Shown: positions 1-13,330, counted from the first letter of the stretch. The stretch: DNA of 64,000 nucleotides from Dactylellina haptotyla (GCA_031310005.1 CM062383.1:1612001-1676000), one strand, 5' to 3'. Made by a program: numbers and translations. Notes: generated by a model not told the origin, from the letters alone.

Positions 1-628
1 AAAATATTTATATTCATAAATAATTTAATATTATTTAAATAATATAAAAATAATATTTTTAAAAATATTAATTAAATATAATTATATATTTTTTAGGTTT
101 TAAAATTTTCTAAATATTTAATAAATATTTTAATAAATAATATATAATTATATTTAATATATATTTATTTCATTTATTTTTTTATAAAAATTTTAATATT
201 TAATATTTTTTAATTACAAACATTGGTAGATTAAATTTTGTTTTATCAACCCAAACCATATATCCTTTTTAATAGAAATTATTAAATAAATTATTTGCCA
301 TTTTTCTATTTATATTAGATGGTTGGTAAATTTTTTGGAATTTAATCTTTTCCTTATAATTATTTATTAATAATATATATAACAATTTCTTAATCTTTAT
401 TAAATTTTTATATTTAATTTATAATGATAAGAATTTTTTAATTAAATTACTATATATTTTATTCTTAAAAATAATATCTTAATATATATTTATCTAAAAT
501 ATTTTATTTAATTAATCTATAATTATAATTAAATAGTCAAACTCCAGTTTAGTGTTTAAATTACCCAATTTAATAGAGTATATATTTATATTATATATAA
601 TATTATATTTACTTTTATTTATTAATAT
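1..628. other. AT-rich flank with a faint retroelement-like patch
   Basis: No gene is visible. The stretch at about 215-345 is less AT-saturated than its surroundings. Read on the - strand it gives a short run around KGYMVWVDKTKFNLPMF, which resembles the region around the GPY/F module of Gypsy integrases. This may be the tail of another degraded retroelement lying mostly outside the window. The rest is A/T low-complexity sequence. Confidence 0.3.
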
Positions 629-734
629 TGTTGAGGTTTCATTTCGTGCCCGTTCAGCTACAGAGGACACAAAATGTAACCATTATTATTAAATAGTAAA
701 GAATACAATATATATAATAAATTTAACTTTTATA
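629..734. repeat. left LTR of the TRIM-like element
   Basis: This 106-bp repeat is clean at its outer (left) end, with GC-containing sequence such as TTTCGTGCCCGTTCAGC, and more AT-shifted at its inner end. It differs from the right copy mainly by transitions. Confidence 0.8.
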
Positions 735-1292
735 TTTTAGCTTATACTATAATTCTATAAAAGAATGTAGTTATTAATATTATAATACTAGTTATAAACA
801 TTAGTATAATTTATACATATACAAATTTATAAACTCTAACTCAATTATTTTAATACAATATTTATTATAATATATATTTTAATTTAATAATATACTCTAT
901 AACACTATAACTTTAACTATATATATATATAAATATACTTATTTTTAATAAAATTTTTATACCAAAAAGTATATATAAAGGTTAATAATAACTGATGGGG
1001 ATATACAACCAATAACCCCAAAAAATAGTTTATATATACATATACAAACATAATTGTTTAAATTGTTACTTATTAAATTTAATTATATAATATATTTAAC
1101 TATCACCCCTAATATATAATAATTGTTTATAATACCCTACACCATTTATCTATACTTTATAGGCTATATTATTTTTAATTTATATACTATATTTAATACA
1201 CTACTTTTTAGTACATATTTATAAACATAATTTACTAAATAATATAATTATATAATACACTCACACTAAAACTTAAACTAATATTAATAATA

Positions 1293-1398
1293 TATTAAAA
1301 TTTTATTTCGTACCCATTCAGTTATAGAGGATATAAAATGTAACCATTATTATTAAGTGGTAAAGAATACGGTATATATGGTAAATTTAACCTTTACA
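1293..1398. repeat. right LTR of the TRIM-like element
   Basis: This 106-bp repeat aligns without length change to 629-734. Here the inner (left) end is AT-shifted and the outer end is clean (AATTTAACCTTTACA), the mirror image of the left LTR. Confidence 0.8.
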
Positions 1399-2985
1399 AA
1401 TATATAATCTTTTTTTAATTAAAATATTAATTTTATAATTTTAATGATAAGATTAAGTTTAATTAATATTAATTTATAAAATTCTAGCAAATCTTTTATT
1501 ATTCCTAATAAAATTTTAATTAAAATTTTAATTAACTTTAGATTATAATTAAAATAAATTATAAAATTTTATTTATTTATTAATATAAAATATATTTTTT
1601 TATAATTTAATCTAACTATTTCTTAATTAAATAATTTAAATATTTTATTATTAAATAATATTAATTTAATTAATATATTATTAAAAATATTTATTTATAT
1701 AATTATAATATTTATAATTATTATAATTTTAAAATATTTTTTATTAATATTTTATAATATTATTATATTTTAACATTTAAAAAAATTATTATTAATTTTT
1801 ATAATTTATAATTATTTTTAGGATTAAAAATTAATTTTTAATATATTAATTATATAAATTTTATATTTTAAATAAAAATATTTATTTTATAATTTTAATT
1901 TTAATATCTAGCTTTAAATATTAATATAATTTATATTTTATAAATTTAATTCTATTTATAATTAATAATTTAAATTGTTTATAATTAAACTTTATAGTAA
2001 CTTATTTAATTATTTTTTTAAAATTTATTATTTATATAGTTTTTATTATATTTAAATTTAAAATAATATTGGTAATTAAATTTATAATTATTTTTTATTT
2101 ATTTTAAAAATTTTATAATTTTTCTTATTTTTTATTATAGTTTTTATTTTTTATTTTTAATAAAATATTTATTAATTTTTAATTTTTTATTTTTATATTT
2201 ATATTAAATAAGTTTTTATAATTATTACCACTATTATTATTAGTAAAATAATTTTTGGTTTTGTGTTTATAATTATATTTATAACATTTATTATAATTTT
2301 TATATTATTTTTAATTTATTAAAATCTAAGTTATAATTATAGTTATATTATTTTTTTATTAATTTTTATTTTAAGTTATTTATTTAAAACATTCTATAAT
2401 TTTTCTTATAAAATCTTTTTATTATTTAAAAGATAATAAATTAAATAATGATTATTATAATATATAATTTTAATATTTTATATTATATTTTCATATTAAA
2501 TTTATTATATATTATTTTAGATAAAAATAATTATTTAATATTTTATAATTATATTTATATATAATTTTTTATAGATATTTTATTAAATTTTTATTTTTCT
2601 AATACTATTTATTATAAAAATAAATATATTAAAAATAGTTTTATTTTTATTAAAATTTAATTTAAAATAATTTATTAATTTTATAATTTATTTATCTAAA
2701 TTTAAATTAAATTTAAAAATCATTTTTATATAATTATTTAGTTTTTATTAATATTAAAATAAAATTATATTATATAAATAATTTAAAAAGATTAATTTAA
2801 TTAATTTAAAATTTTATATAGTTATTTGGTTATATATTTTATTTATAAATAAATTTATGTTTTTATAAATTAAATTATATTTATTTATCATTATTAAATT
2901 TTTAGAATACAAATTTAAATAATCTAACTAAAAATATTTAATTGATTTAAATTTTAATTTTTAATCTTATTTTAATTTATATTAG
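1399..2985. other. AT-rich stretch without recognisable features
   Basis: After the TSD, this is nearly pure A/T sequence with scattered C and G. No open frame, repeat pair or motif could be supported. It is probably fully decayed transposon sequence or unannotatable heterochromatin. Confidence 0.5.
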
Positions 2986-3360
2986 TTCAGAAAAAATGGA
3001 TTTAAGTTTAACTTAAATAATGGTAAATTATACAATAGTTTTAATGGTTCTAATAGATTTCCACCTCTAAATAATAAATTATAAAAATTATATAGTAGGT
3101 TTAATGGGTTTAATAATAATCCAAATAATAATTCTTATAAATTATAAAATGGTCCTAAAAATCCTCTTAGTAATAATTTTCTAAACAATTTATTGGGTGA
3201 TAAAAATAGTAGTGGTTTTTTAAGTAATTATATAAATTATATAAATTATATAATTTTTTATATTTATACGGATTTGGTTTAAATAATTTTACAAATAATA
3301 ATAATAATTTAAGTAAATTTAATAGCCTAAATAATTTATTAATTTTATAAAATATTTTTA
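2986..3360 (+). pseudogene. Asn/Gly-rich coding-like remnant, unrecognised
   Basis: The + strand shows a less mutated patch whose translation is dominated by Asn, Phe, Leu, Gly and Ser (for example LYNSFNGSNRFPPLNN). The bias towards G/C at selected positions sets it apart from the surrounding A/T. It could be the low-complexity part of an old retroelement Gag, or a host low-complexity protein captured in the block. I do not recognise a family. It is broken and cannot be functional. Confidence 0.3.
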
Positions 3361-5839
3361 AATAAGTATTATAAATATTATATTTTAAAAAAATATAAAA
3401 TATATTTATTATAAATATTAATATTTTATAATATTTTTTTAAAATAATTTTAAATAATCTATTTTATTTGGATGGTTATATTTAATTATTTTAATTATTT
3501 TAATTATTATAATTTTAATGTGATATTATATATTTATTTTATATATTACTAAATAATAAATTATTTAATAATAATAGTATTTATTATAGATTATTTAATA
3601 ATATTATTTACTAATCATCTATATACTAATAATTATATTTACTATATTAATTATCAACTCACTAATTATTATTATTATTTTAATAATTACTTATTTATTC
3701 ATTCCATCAATTATTATTTTAATTATTCTAATTATATTCTAATTATTCTAATAATTATTTACTTACTAATTACAATATTTATTATAATTACTTTATTTAT
3801 ACCAATTATATCAATTGTTTTATTTATAATAATATTAATACTGGTATAATTAAAATATATGAAACTTTAGTAATTTATTTAATAATATATTTATTTATAA
3901 TTATATTAATAATGTTAATATAATTATTATTCTTAATAATCCAACTAATAATAATATTAACATTTTATTGTTTAATTTTAATAATTTATTATAATAGTTA
4001 TATATTTATTATTAATTTAATTTTTGATTTACTAATTTATTTTTATTTTTTAATATTTATTTCTACTTTTATTATATATATATATATATTTATATTATTT
4101 AATATATTTAATTCAAAATATTTATAATTATATTACTTACTTATATTAATTAAATTATATGGTATTTTAATTATATTAAATATAATCTATATAATACCAA
4201 ATTTAAAATTATTCAATCTTAAATCCTATAATATAAATAAATAATAAATATTTTATTAATATTTATAATTTATATTTAATACTTAATATATAAAATTTAG
4301 ATTTTAATAATAATAGTAATTATTAATTATTAAATTATATTAGTTATGTGAGTTATATAATTATAATTATTTCCAATAAAATATATTAAATAAAAATTAT
4401 AAAATTAATTAATAAAAATTATAAATAATTTTATATTAATTATAATATTATTATTAATTATAATAATTAAAATATATATATATATATATAAATTTTGATA
4501 ATATTAAAAATTAATGAAAAATAATTATAGTGTTTTTAAAAATTTATATTTATTATTTTTAAATTTTAATTTTTTTAATAACTCTATTAATTATATTAAT
4601 TATAATGTTTATTGTGATATTGGTATAATCTATTTTATTATATTTTATAATATTTTTAATTTATTATTATAATTATTATTATTGATTAAATTAATAATTA
4701 ATTTTTTTAAATAAAAGTAAGATTTAATTTTCTTTTATTTAATTATTTAAAATAATTTTTGATTTTTAATATTTATAATAAATATTTTTTATTTATTATT
4801 GTTATAAATATTATTATAATAATTATTATAGGTTATTATAATTTAATTTTTATAATATAAATAATTTTATTTAATTTTTATTAATATTATTATTATTTAA
4901 TATATTTAGTAAATTATTTTAAAAATTTATAAAAATATTAAAGAAATTTAATTATTATTATTTAAATATTTATATTAAAATTTAAGATATTAAAAATAAT
5001 TATTTTTATATATTATATAATTATTTGTTATTTTGCTTTTTATTTATAAATATAATTTATTTTAATTTATTTTTAAAAATTATTTATTATATATTATTTG
5101 TTTAATTAATAATATAAATTTTAAATATTTTAAAATTTGAAAATATTTATAATTTTATTATATAATATTTTAATTATTTTATAAAAATTAAAATATATAT
5201 AAATTAAATCCTTTTATAATTTAATTTTATTTTTATCAATTTTTTTTCTATATATTCTAATAATTTAAAATATTTTTTAAATATAAAATATATTTTATTT
5301 AATAATAGACTATTATAAAAAGTAAGTTATATTAATAATAATAAATAAATTTTTCTATTATTTATAAAAATTATAATTATATTTATTTTTTTATTAATTT
5401 AATTTAGTTATTGAACATTTTTTAAATTTAGTTGGGGGAGATGTTTCATATAATTTATGTTTATTTTAAATGATAATATTTTTATCTATTAATATATTTC
5501 TTCTATAATTACTCTATGCACATATATTAATATTGGATAATCAGAGTTAATACTAGTATTTCTATTACAATTACTACTACAATTATTATTATTTTTATTA
5601 TTATTATTTTTATTATCATTGGGGGCTTATCAATTCCAACTTAATTAATTTAACTAATTTTACAAATTCTATTTTCATAGATTTAATAAGTTTAATAAAT
5701 TCTATTATATCTATATTTTTAAATTTAATTAATGCAATTTTCAACTTAATTATTCTAACTATTTTATTATATTAACTTATCCAATTTGGTAATATTAATA
5801 ATTTTAATAATTTTAATTATCTTTATTGTTTTTATTTAT
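3361..5839. other. AT-rich stretch with a second Asn/Tyr-rich patch and small GC islands
   Basis: About 3600-3850 is made of ATT/AAT/TCA-type triplets that translate as an Asn/Tyr/Ile-rich low-complexity run. Less mutated islands occur at about 5430-5460 (TTGGGGGAGATG) and 5620-5640 (ATTGGGGGC). A TTGGTAT-like motif near 4620 could be a relic primer-binding site of the Copia-like element that becomes clearly recognisable further right, but this is weak. No gene can be called. Confidence 0.35.
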
Positions 5840-7026
5840 GTAAATATATTTTTTAATATATTACAATTTTTTTATATTATAATATAATTTATATATAAAA
5901 TTAATATTATTAAAAGAATAAATTCCCCTATTGTTTATAATAAATGGTATATAAATTTTGGGGTAAGCGATTGGATTTTTAAGAATATAATACTATTTAT
6001 TCTTAATAATTATTTTTTATTTAATAAAAATAAAAAAATTAAATTAGAGAATAATTTAATAATATTAGTTTATAAGTATGGCCAAATTAAAATTAAAATT
6101 TTTATTTACTATTTAATTATATATAATATATTTTATATATCTAGTATGATATTGAACCTTTATTTTATTAAAAAATTGATTAAAAAAAATATTTTAATAA
6201 TTTTTAAATTAAAATAGATTATTATTTTTAAAAAAAAAAATTTAATTTTAAAATTTATATTTAATTTTATTATAAATTTTTATATACTAACAATTATATT
6301 ATATTATTAAGAATAAATAAAAATTAAAATATATTTATAAATAAGTTTATAATAATAACTATATAAAATAATATAATTATAAATAAATTTTTTACTAAAA
6401 TTATTAATTTATTATATTAATATAGGATTATATAAACTAGAAAATAATAAAAAAGTTATAAAATAAATTAAAATTCCTATACCTTTTAAAAAAGCATAAT
6501 TCTTTATATAAACCATATATATATTAAAAAAAGTATAATATATATATATTAAAAAGTATAATATATTATAATTATAAATTAATTTTTATTAAAAAATTAT
6601 ATTTATTAAAATATATATATATAAATATAATAAATCTATTTAAAACTATTTTATTATATAAATAATATACCAATTTTATAAATAAATTATATATAAAAAT
6701 TAAATATATATTTATAATTATAAACAAAGCTACTTATATAAGATAAATATAATTTTTTAATAAATATTTAAAATATTATATATATTTTATATAATTTATT
6801 ATAATAATAGAAAATAAACTAAGTTCTAATAATAAAATTATAAAAATATAAATAAATAATATAAAAAAATTTTTATATTTTAATATATAAAAAAATATAA
6901 AATTAAAATAAAAATATTTATTTTATACATATATAAATAAAATAATATTATTAAAAAAATAATATAAATATTTTATAAATTAATTATAATTATATTAATT
7001 AAAATAAAATTATTAAAAAATTTTTA
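5840..7026 (+). mobile_element. Copia-like fossil, copy A, 5' segment
   Basis: This is the left piece of a Ty1/Copia-like element interrupted at 7027-23936 by Gypsy element 1A and its TSD. It is assigned because it matches, in inverted orientation, about 28990-30070, and because the match resumes directly after element 1A at 23937. With the downstream RT, this piece should correspond to the region upstream of the reverse transcriptase (gag end to integrase), but no domain is legible. The true 5' end and LTR were not found. The copy is heavily RIP-type mutated, with very many breaks. Confidence 0.55.
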
Positions 7027-7031
7027 ATTAA

Positions 7032-7358
7032 TGTTACACTTCGTACGCTACCCAATGTAACGGTACGAATATGTAATACTAAGATATGTAAAACTCTCTT
7101 TTTATTTAAGATACTTGGGTTTTTTAATAAGAAATATGTATAAAATTATAAAGTATTAAAGATAGTTTATTTAGAGTGTATAATAATAATAATAAAATAA
7201 AAATAATTAGATATATTAAATTATATTTAAATTAATTAATAAAAATAGAAATACTTTATCAATCTTAAAGATAGTTTTATATACATAAGTGTTATAAAAC
7301 ATTTTTTTAAAAAAAATTTTTTTTTTATATATTTGTATAAATAAAATATATGAGTAGA
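7032..7358 (-). repeat. 3' LTR of 1A, outer part (split by element 2A)
   Basis: This is the outer part of the family-1 LTR. The terminal about 45 bases are clean (CGTACGCTACCCAATGTAAC) and the rest is mutated. It continues at 15382. The last five bases, GTAGA, are the TSD of element 2A. Confidence 0.85.
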
Positions 7359-7499
7359 TGTGGGTTGCACCCTGTGCTGGTGTTCGTGTTGTTGCTTGCC
7401 TGCTCGGCGTTGTTGAGCACTGTTATAAAAGTACAATCTGTCCAGTACCTTCTTAACAATGCAGATTTAAATAATATATATTATAATCATAGTATTATA
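7359..7499 (+). repeat. 5' LTR of 2A
   Basis: The 141-bp LTR starts TGTGGGTTGC and ends ATTATA. The first about 90 bases are GC-containing and clean, while the inner 40 bases are AT-shifted. The sequence immediately inside (7500 onward, TTGGTAATT) contains TGG where a tRNA primer-binding site is expected; the tRNA cannot be identified. Confidence 0.85.
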
Positions 7500-8829
7500 A
7501 TTGGTAATTATTAAATTAAAAGTTTTATTATGATAATTTAAACTTTTTTAATTATTGAAGTTTAAGTAAGAAGATTTATTAAATTTTATTTAATATTTTA
7601 TTTTAAATTTTTAATATTTTTTTTTTGGATTTATACTTCGTTTTATATCTCTATTGTTGTTATAACTTGTTGTTAAAGCTAAACCTAATTGTGTTCTATA
7701 ACAATCGCAATAACTCCCAATTTTAGAATTTTAACATTAATTAATTGTTGTAAACCATCTTGTTTTATCAAGTTTTTTAATTACCTTATATTATATTATC
7801 ATTAATAATTAATCACTAATCTATTTTTATTTTATATATAATTTAAACTTATTTGGTATAGTATAATTGTTAATTACTAATTAATACTAAAATATGTATA
7901 TAAACATTTTTTTATTATCATAAATTAACTTTGAAACATTAAAATCAATATTTAAAAAGTTTGTTAAGGTACTATATTTGTTTTTGTGGTTTTATACTAG
8001 TTTTAGATATTATTAAAATTATAGTATTTGCTATCCCTTTTAGCTTAATTATTTGTGTTATTAAAAAAACTTGTTTAATTATTTTAGTATTAATTTATTA
8101 AGATTATCCAATTTTTCGTTCTTATAATTTAACCTATTTGGTTATTTTAAACCTATTTGAAATTATTTAAAGTTATATAGTTAGGAATATTATAAATTTT
8201 AAAATAATATGTATTACTTTTTAATTATTAAAATAATTGTTTTTTAAAAATATACTTAATTTATTAATTATTTTTAATAAATTTTATAATTTTTTTAATT
8301 TTAAAAGGGTTGATCTATCTATAATATTGGCAATATAATTAAAATTAAATCCTAAAACTTATAAGATATATCCTTATTATCTATTTAAACTTTATACACT
8401 TTTATAATTATTATCCTATGTTAAATCCCCCTCCCCATTATCACTCTTTCATTTTTAAAAATCATTATATTGTAGTTTTTCAAAATTATTATCAAAAACA
8501 TTTAATTTATTAAATTACAAAAAATTACAAATCATTAAACAAGTTATATAAGTAAATTTTTGAGTTGTTGAAAGTCAATTTACTCTTGTACCCTATTAAG
8601 TTAAGGTATTATCATCTTTAGCTATTAATAACACTCTTTTTTATTTAATATACTATTTTTGTAAAATTGCTGTCTTTGTTATTAGTACTTTTTTAATTGT
8701 TGTTCTAATTATTGCTAAAGTATTATATAATCTATTTTAAAACCAAAGATCAAATTTCGAATCAATTGAAACCCCAATCACCGATTATATTACTTAATAT
8801 CTTTAAAACTTTAAAAAAACTCAATACTA
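7500..8829 (+). other. leader region of element 2A
   Basis: This region lies between the 5' LTR and the first gag-like translation. It is less AT-saturated than average at 7640-7790 and 8400-8720. No open frame or motif could be recognised. A long untranslated leader is common in such elements; part of it might be decayed gag. Confidence 0.45.
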
Positions 8830-10263
8830 GCGTAAATATAAATATTTACTATTATTTTTTATTATTTAATTAATTATATTACTATTGAGATCTTATGATA
8901 CTGAAATTTCCCTGATTACTAACCCCAATAACTTAAATTTAACTGATATTATTGGTATTAACCCTGATATTTTATTATTTATAGATATTAATAGTCTACT
9001 ATATACACCTGCTGGATCTTATTATTTAATTATTAATAATCATTAAAAAACTAATAATTAATATTATTCTTTATATAATTGGTAAGCTTTTTTTGGCTTT
9101 AATTAATTATCTTTTTTTATTATTGAAATTATTGATATGAGTGGAGTTGGTAGAGCTGGTGGAGTTGGTAATAAAGTTAATAGAGCTAGCAATACTAACA
9201 ATAAAATTGGCGATACTCTAATTAACAATTTATCATTATTAATTGAATTAACCTATGATTAAGTTATATATAATATATATAAATAGAATGTTTAAATATT
9301 AAATTTTATATCTCAAATAATTATTTAAAGGCAAATAATCTTAAATAATAATATTACATTACTAAATATTTTCATTTAACAAACCCAAACCCAAATCTTA
9401 TCATCTACCACACTTTCTTTTAAAATAAAATAAATTAATAAATTTAAACCTAATAGTATTTTAAATCTTAAAAAAATCTATAATTTTATTTAAATAATTA
9501 TAAATACTTATAATAGCTATTTATTAACTTGAGTATAAGCCACTCTCCACTTGTGTCTCAAGGGCAATACTATTATTTAGTATTCCTCTCTATTTCAAGT
9601 AGATAAAAATAAAATGAAGATTTTAATAGATATTTAGAAATAGTATTTAAGATATAATTTTATTAATATTGTTTGTGGATTAAAATCCAAAATTGTTAAA
9701 GAATAATTTATTTGGAAGTAAGATTGCTTTTTTATAAAATACATCAATTATAAGATTAAGCTGTTTTAAATGGCTAATGAAATTGGTGAAAAAAATATAA
9801 TTGATATTATTTATAATGGTTTTGAGCCAGTATTAGATTTTTGTTAATTAATCATATAAGCTTTTGCTATTGGTAATTTGGAAATATATAAATAAATTAT
9901 TATTACTATTTTTGTTGATAATAAAAAACTAAATAAAAAAATGTTTGCTATTAAAAAGAAATAAAAAAAAAAAATAAGCTATATCCATTTTCCTATTTGT
10001 ATAATAATAAATTAAGATTTAAATTTATTAAAAATGTTAAATCAGCTGGTTTTGCTGTTATCTTTGATGGTAAATATAAGTTTATTAAAAAATCTATTAC
10101 TAAAAAAAAGAAAATAGTAGTAAAGGATATTAAGACTAAAAAGGTATCTAAAACTAATATACAAAAAAGGATGTATAAGACCTATAGCCTCACTAATCTA
10201 TATAATAATTATAATAGTATCGATTATTGGGCTAGAAAATGTATAAAACCAAAAATAAACTGA
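8830..10263 (+). pseudogene. gag: gag remnant of element 2A
   Basis: Capsid/nucleocapsid gene of the Gypsy element. Readable + strand runs include one with a Gly/Val-rich segment beginning near 9137 and a hydrophilic capsid-like run at about 9560-9850. The last about 270 bases (9997-10263) remain open for 88 codons. They are Lys-rich (an RNA-binding basic stretch) and end in a CCHC-type zinc-knuckle region, recognisable from DYWARKC followed by a basic tail. Capsid assembly and RNA packaging are the family role. The gene is broken in several places and is not expected to make protein. Confidence 0.65.
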
Positions 10264-10919
10264 TTATATTTTTAAATAATTGACATATTTATTAAGAAAG
10301 AATAATAATATAATAATTTTTAAAATAAATATTTTTAGTTTAAAACATAATTTAAAAATTTCAACAACCACCATTCTATATTTATAATTAATTATAATTT
10401 TAAAAAAAATGATAAGGATAATAATAATAATAATATTAAAATAATTAATATTAATGAAGAAGATAATATTTATATTATCAAAAAAGATATTAAAATTTTT
10501 TTTTTAGATTTTAAAACTATTGAATTTAACAAAGACAATATCTTTCCTACTTTTTTTGGTTTTTCAAAAATTGTTTTTTTTATTAAAGATATTAATATTT
10601 TAAAAAATATTATTAATAAAACTCCTATTAAAGCTATTATTTTTTGTAAAAAATAAATATTTTTGTACTTTATTTGTAATTATAAAAAATATAGCAATAA
10701 TAAATTTTATAAATATTATTATGTTATATTCTATTATTTAAATTCTTTCCTACTTATTTTATCAATTAATTAAAATAAAATTGATATATTTCCTAATATC
10801 GCTATTATTTATAACAAAGGCATTATCCTATCATTATTTAATTTAAATTTTGATTAGTATAAAAATAAAGACATTTAAAATTATAAATATTTTAAAATCT
10901 ATATATCTTTTATATTTAA

Positions 10920-11243
10920 AGGCACCCATTTTATATTTTGTATAAATAACAATTTTGGCTACTTATTAATTAATAAAAATTTTCTTTAAAAAATTATAGT
11001 TAAAGTATTAGAAACTAAGGTCAAGTATAATATATTAGCTAAGCTTATATAAATCTATAATTTTATTAATAGAATAGAGATGTTTTTTAAATATATCATT
11101 TTTACTAGTTATTTTTGGGCTATAAACAGTATTAAATATAGTATACGAAGATGGTTTATAATTTTTAATTATCTAGTTTGTAATATACTATTTGGTATTA
11201 ATATTTTATATACAGAAAATATAATTATTAATTTTAGATAATA
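10920..11243 (+). pseudogene. pol: retropepsin (PR) remnant of element 2A
   Basis: The end of the aspartic-protease domain is recognisable on the + strand: a run ending LVCNILFGINILYTENI then a short beta-strand-like tail. This matches the C-terminal half of Gypsy retropepsins, where the loop after the flap leads into an FG-(x)-xWL-like motif. In the family this enzyme matures the Gag-Pol polyprotein. It lies between the gag knuckle and RT as expected. Heavily mutated fossil. Confidence 0.5.
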
Positions 11244-11249
11244 AATTTT

Positions 11250-11650
11250 GATTATAGGCTGTCACAATGATCGAATTATCTAAGGTTTAATTATTAAATA
11301 TTAAAAAATTAAGGCAATGCCTATCAGGCTAGCCGCGTCTATCACTCTAGAATTATGCTAGACCATCAACACTTTGATATACCTGGCTAAAACCCTCGAT
11401 TTTTTCTAAAATTATTTATTTAAACCAAATGGAGATATTTTTGCCCGTGGGGTGGTTGTCCCCACCGCTTTATTTTAAGCCAATTAAAATCACATCATAA
11501 TGACCAATACTTCACTTACTAAAACCATCATTCTGGCATACAATCGCAATATTAGCGTCCTATCTTTTATAAAAGTACTAACCTTATCCTATTAAACAAA
11601 AACAATTAAGAAAGTTAATAATTATTTTTTCGGCTCTAAAAACATCAACC
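11250..11650 (+). other. GC-richer, weakly mutated island inside 2A pol
   Basis: This is the region between protease and RT and the most GC-rich internal stretch of element 2A, with intact CpG, CpA and runs such as GGGGTGGTTGTCCCCACC. Its translation links PR to RT without a recognisable domain. It stands out because the sequence on both sides is strongly AT-shifted. Confidence 0.55.
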
Positions 11651-11959
11651 CCAATAAATATAATAATTTTAGTTATTTTAATAATGAATATATTTTTAAT
11701 TACCCATATTTAGTTCTAAACAGTATTATAATTTTTATTAAAAATATTTTATCATATCTATAAATCAACATTAATTAAAATGATAATATTACTTTAGATT
11801 AAATTACCACACTAAAACAACTACTTACGCACTATAAATCAATATTTAATAATAAATTAAATATCATCCACAAATTTAAATCTGATTAGATATCTATTTT
11901 AATCACTAAAAACAAAATGACTTTTAAATTATATTTTCTATACCAAATATTAATTAAAA

Positions 11960-12720
11960 GTAAAATTGAAATTGACAAAACCTTTAATTAAAATACTACC
12001 CTTGGATGTATGTAGCCAATTGGCTCTAATAGGTTCCCCTATATATTATAAATTTTTATAGTATACTCTAACTCTAGCCCAATTTATAAAGCCTGTTTAA
12101 TAATTAATATAAAGTTATTAAATACAATAGTTTTAAATAATAGATACCCTCTACCTTTATAAAACAAATTAATCAGTAAAATAATCAACTATAAATGGTT
12201 ATTAATTTTGGATCAGATTGCATTATATTACCAAAAGATAATTAAAAAAGATCACAAATACTGTACCACCATAATTTCACACCATAAATATAAACAATTC
12301 CTGGTGGCCCCCATGGGATATAAAAAGTCCATTTAATATTAATAAAGATTAATAGATTGATTATTTACAAATTAGCTATTCTAATATTTTAGTAAATACC
12401 ATTTTATTATAATATATGTTAATAATTATATTATCTTTTCTATAACATTTACTCAACATATTAAATATTTGGATAAAGTTTTTAAGATATTGTCTAATTT
12501 TGGAATTATTTTAAAAACCAATAAATACTATATTAGCTATTATTTTATTAAAATATTAAACTAGTTTATTAATAAATTCGGTTTTATTACTCTAAAAAGC
12601 CACTCTAAGGTAATTATTGATATTTCTAAATTAGAGATTTTGTTTAACTTTGAATAATTTATTGGTATAATAGAATGGTATGGTGGTACTTTAGTATTTT
12701 TTCTATATTAATAAATAGCC
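11960..12720 (+). pseudogene. pol: reverse transcriptase (RT) remnant of element 2A
   Basis: The RT palm is recognisable by its order of motifs on the + strand. There is a D-rich strand region near 12200-12260, then the substrate-gripping segment reading FLVAPMGYKKS at about 12298-12330. The catalytic-box region follows at about 12410-12440 (IYV..YIIFS), then the thumb and a connection segment. This is the arrangement of Ty3/Gypsy RTs. Protease lies before it and RNase H after it. Broken at many points. Confidence 0.7.
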
Positions 12721-12779
12721 CTTTTCTAAATTTTAAAAACCTTGATATTAAAAAATTTATTAAAAAAGGGTTATGCATA

Positions 12780-13330
12780 AAAATAATTTTTATTAATTTT
12801 TAAACTATAGTTTAATAAAGAATAAAAAATTGTTTTTGTTAATATAAAAATTAATCTAAATAATTATATAATCTATTTTAATTTGAAAAATTTTTTTTAT
12901 ATCTATGTAGATAATAATTGTAAATGGGGACATAAAATTATTACTTATTAATTTTATAAAAAAAAAATGGATATTAAATTTATTATTAAAGTTAATTTTA
13001 TTTTTATTAATTTAAATAAGTTGGTCTTTATTTGCTTCCTTTTTAAATAATTTATAATTGTTAAGATAAAGTATTAGCCTATTGATTTAGAATTTTTTAA
13101 AGTTATTTAGGGTTTGAAGAAGTTATAATATTAAATAAAAATAGTATTAAAAATTATTTTATTTATAGATTATAAAATTATCAAGGATCTAGCCTAATTA
13201 AAGAAGTTTAAAACTACCTCCCCCAGTAAAATTAATATACAATACCATGATTAAATAAATTACTTATTATAATTTTGGTTAAAATTGATTGTGATCTATA
13301 AGAAAGGCTAAAATATAATCATACCCAATG
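12780..13330 (+). pseudogene. pol: RNase H remnant of element 2A
   Basis: This directly follows RT. A FYIYVDNN strand at about 12895-12920 and a later block at about 13160-13330 correspond to the first acidic strand and the C-terminal half of Gypsy RNase H. The domain would remove the RNA strand during cDNA synthesis. Recognition rests on position plus these two blocks. Confidence 0.55.

Larger units (their letters stand above)
629..1398. mobile_element. TRIM/SMART-like miniature LTR element
   Basis: Two direct repeats of identical length (106 bp, 629-734 and 1293-1398) start TGTTGAGG (mutated in the inner copy) and end CTTTACA (mutated in the inner copy). They enclose 558 bp without coding capacity. 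The same 5 bp, AATAT, lies just outside both ends (624-628 and 1399-1403), as expected of a target-site duplication. Size, LTR length and lack of genes fit the terminal-repeat-in-miniature (TRIM/SMART) class of non-autonomous LTR elements. Such elements would depend on proteins supplied by an autonomous relative; which one is unknown, and the LTR does not resemble families 1 or 2. The interior holds an unmutated patch near 993-1022 with a short TGGGG/CCCCA stem. The element looks structurally whole. Orientation is not determined. Confidence 0.8.

Noticed and set aside
4610-4640. tRNA primer-binding site for the Copia-like element
   Set aside because: Only TTGGTAT matches, and no LTR end or partner LTR could be aligned; kept only as a weak hint.
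7236-7436. 66-codon open stretch on the - strand
   Set aside because: It spans the junction between the 1A LTR and the 2A LTR, so it is accidental.
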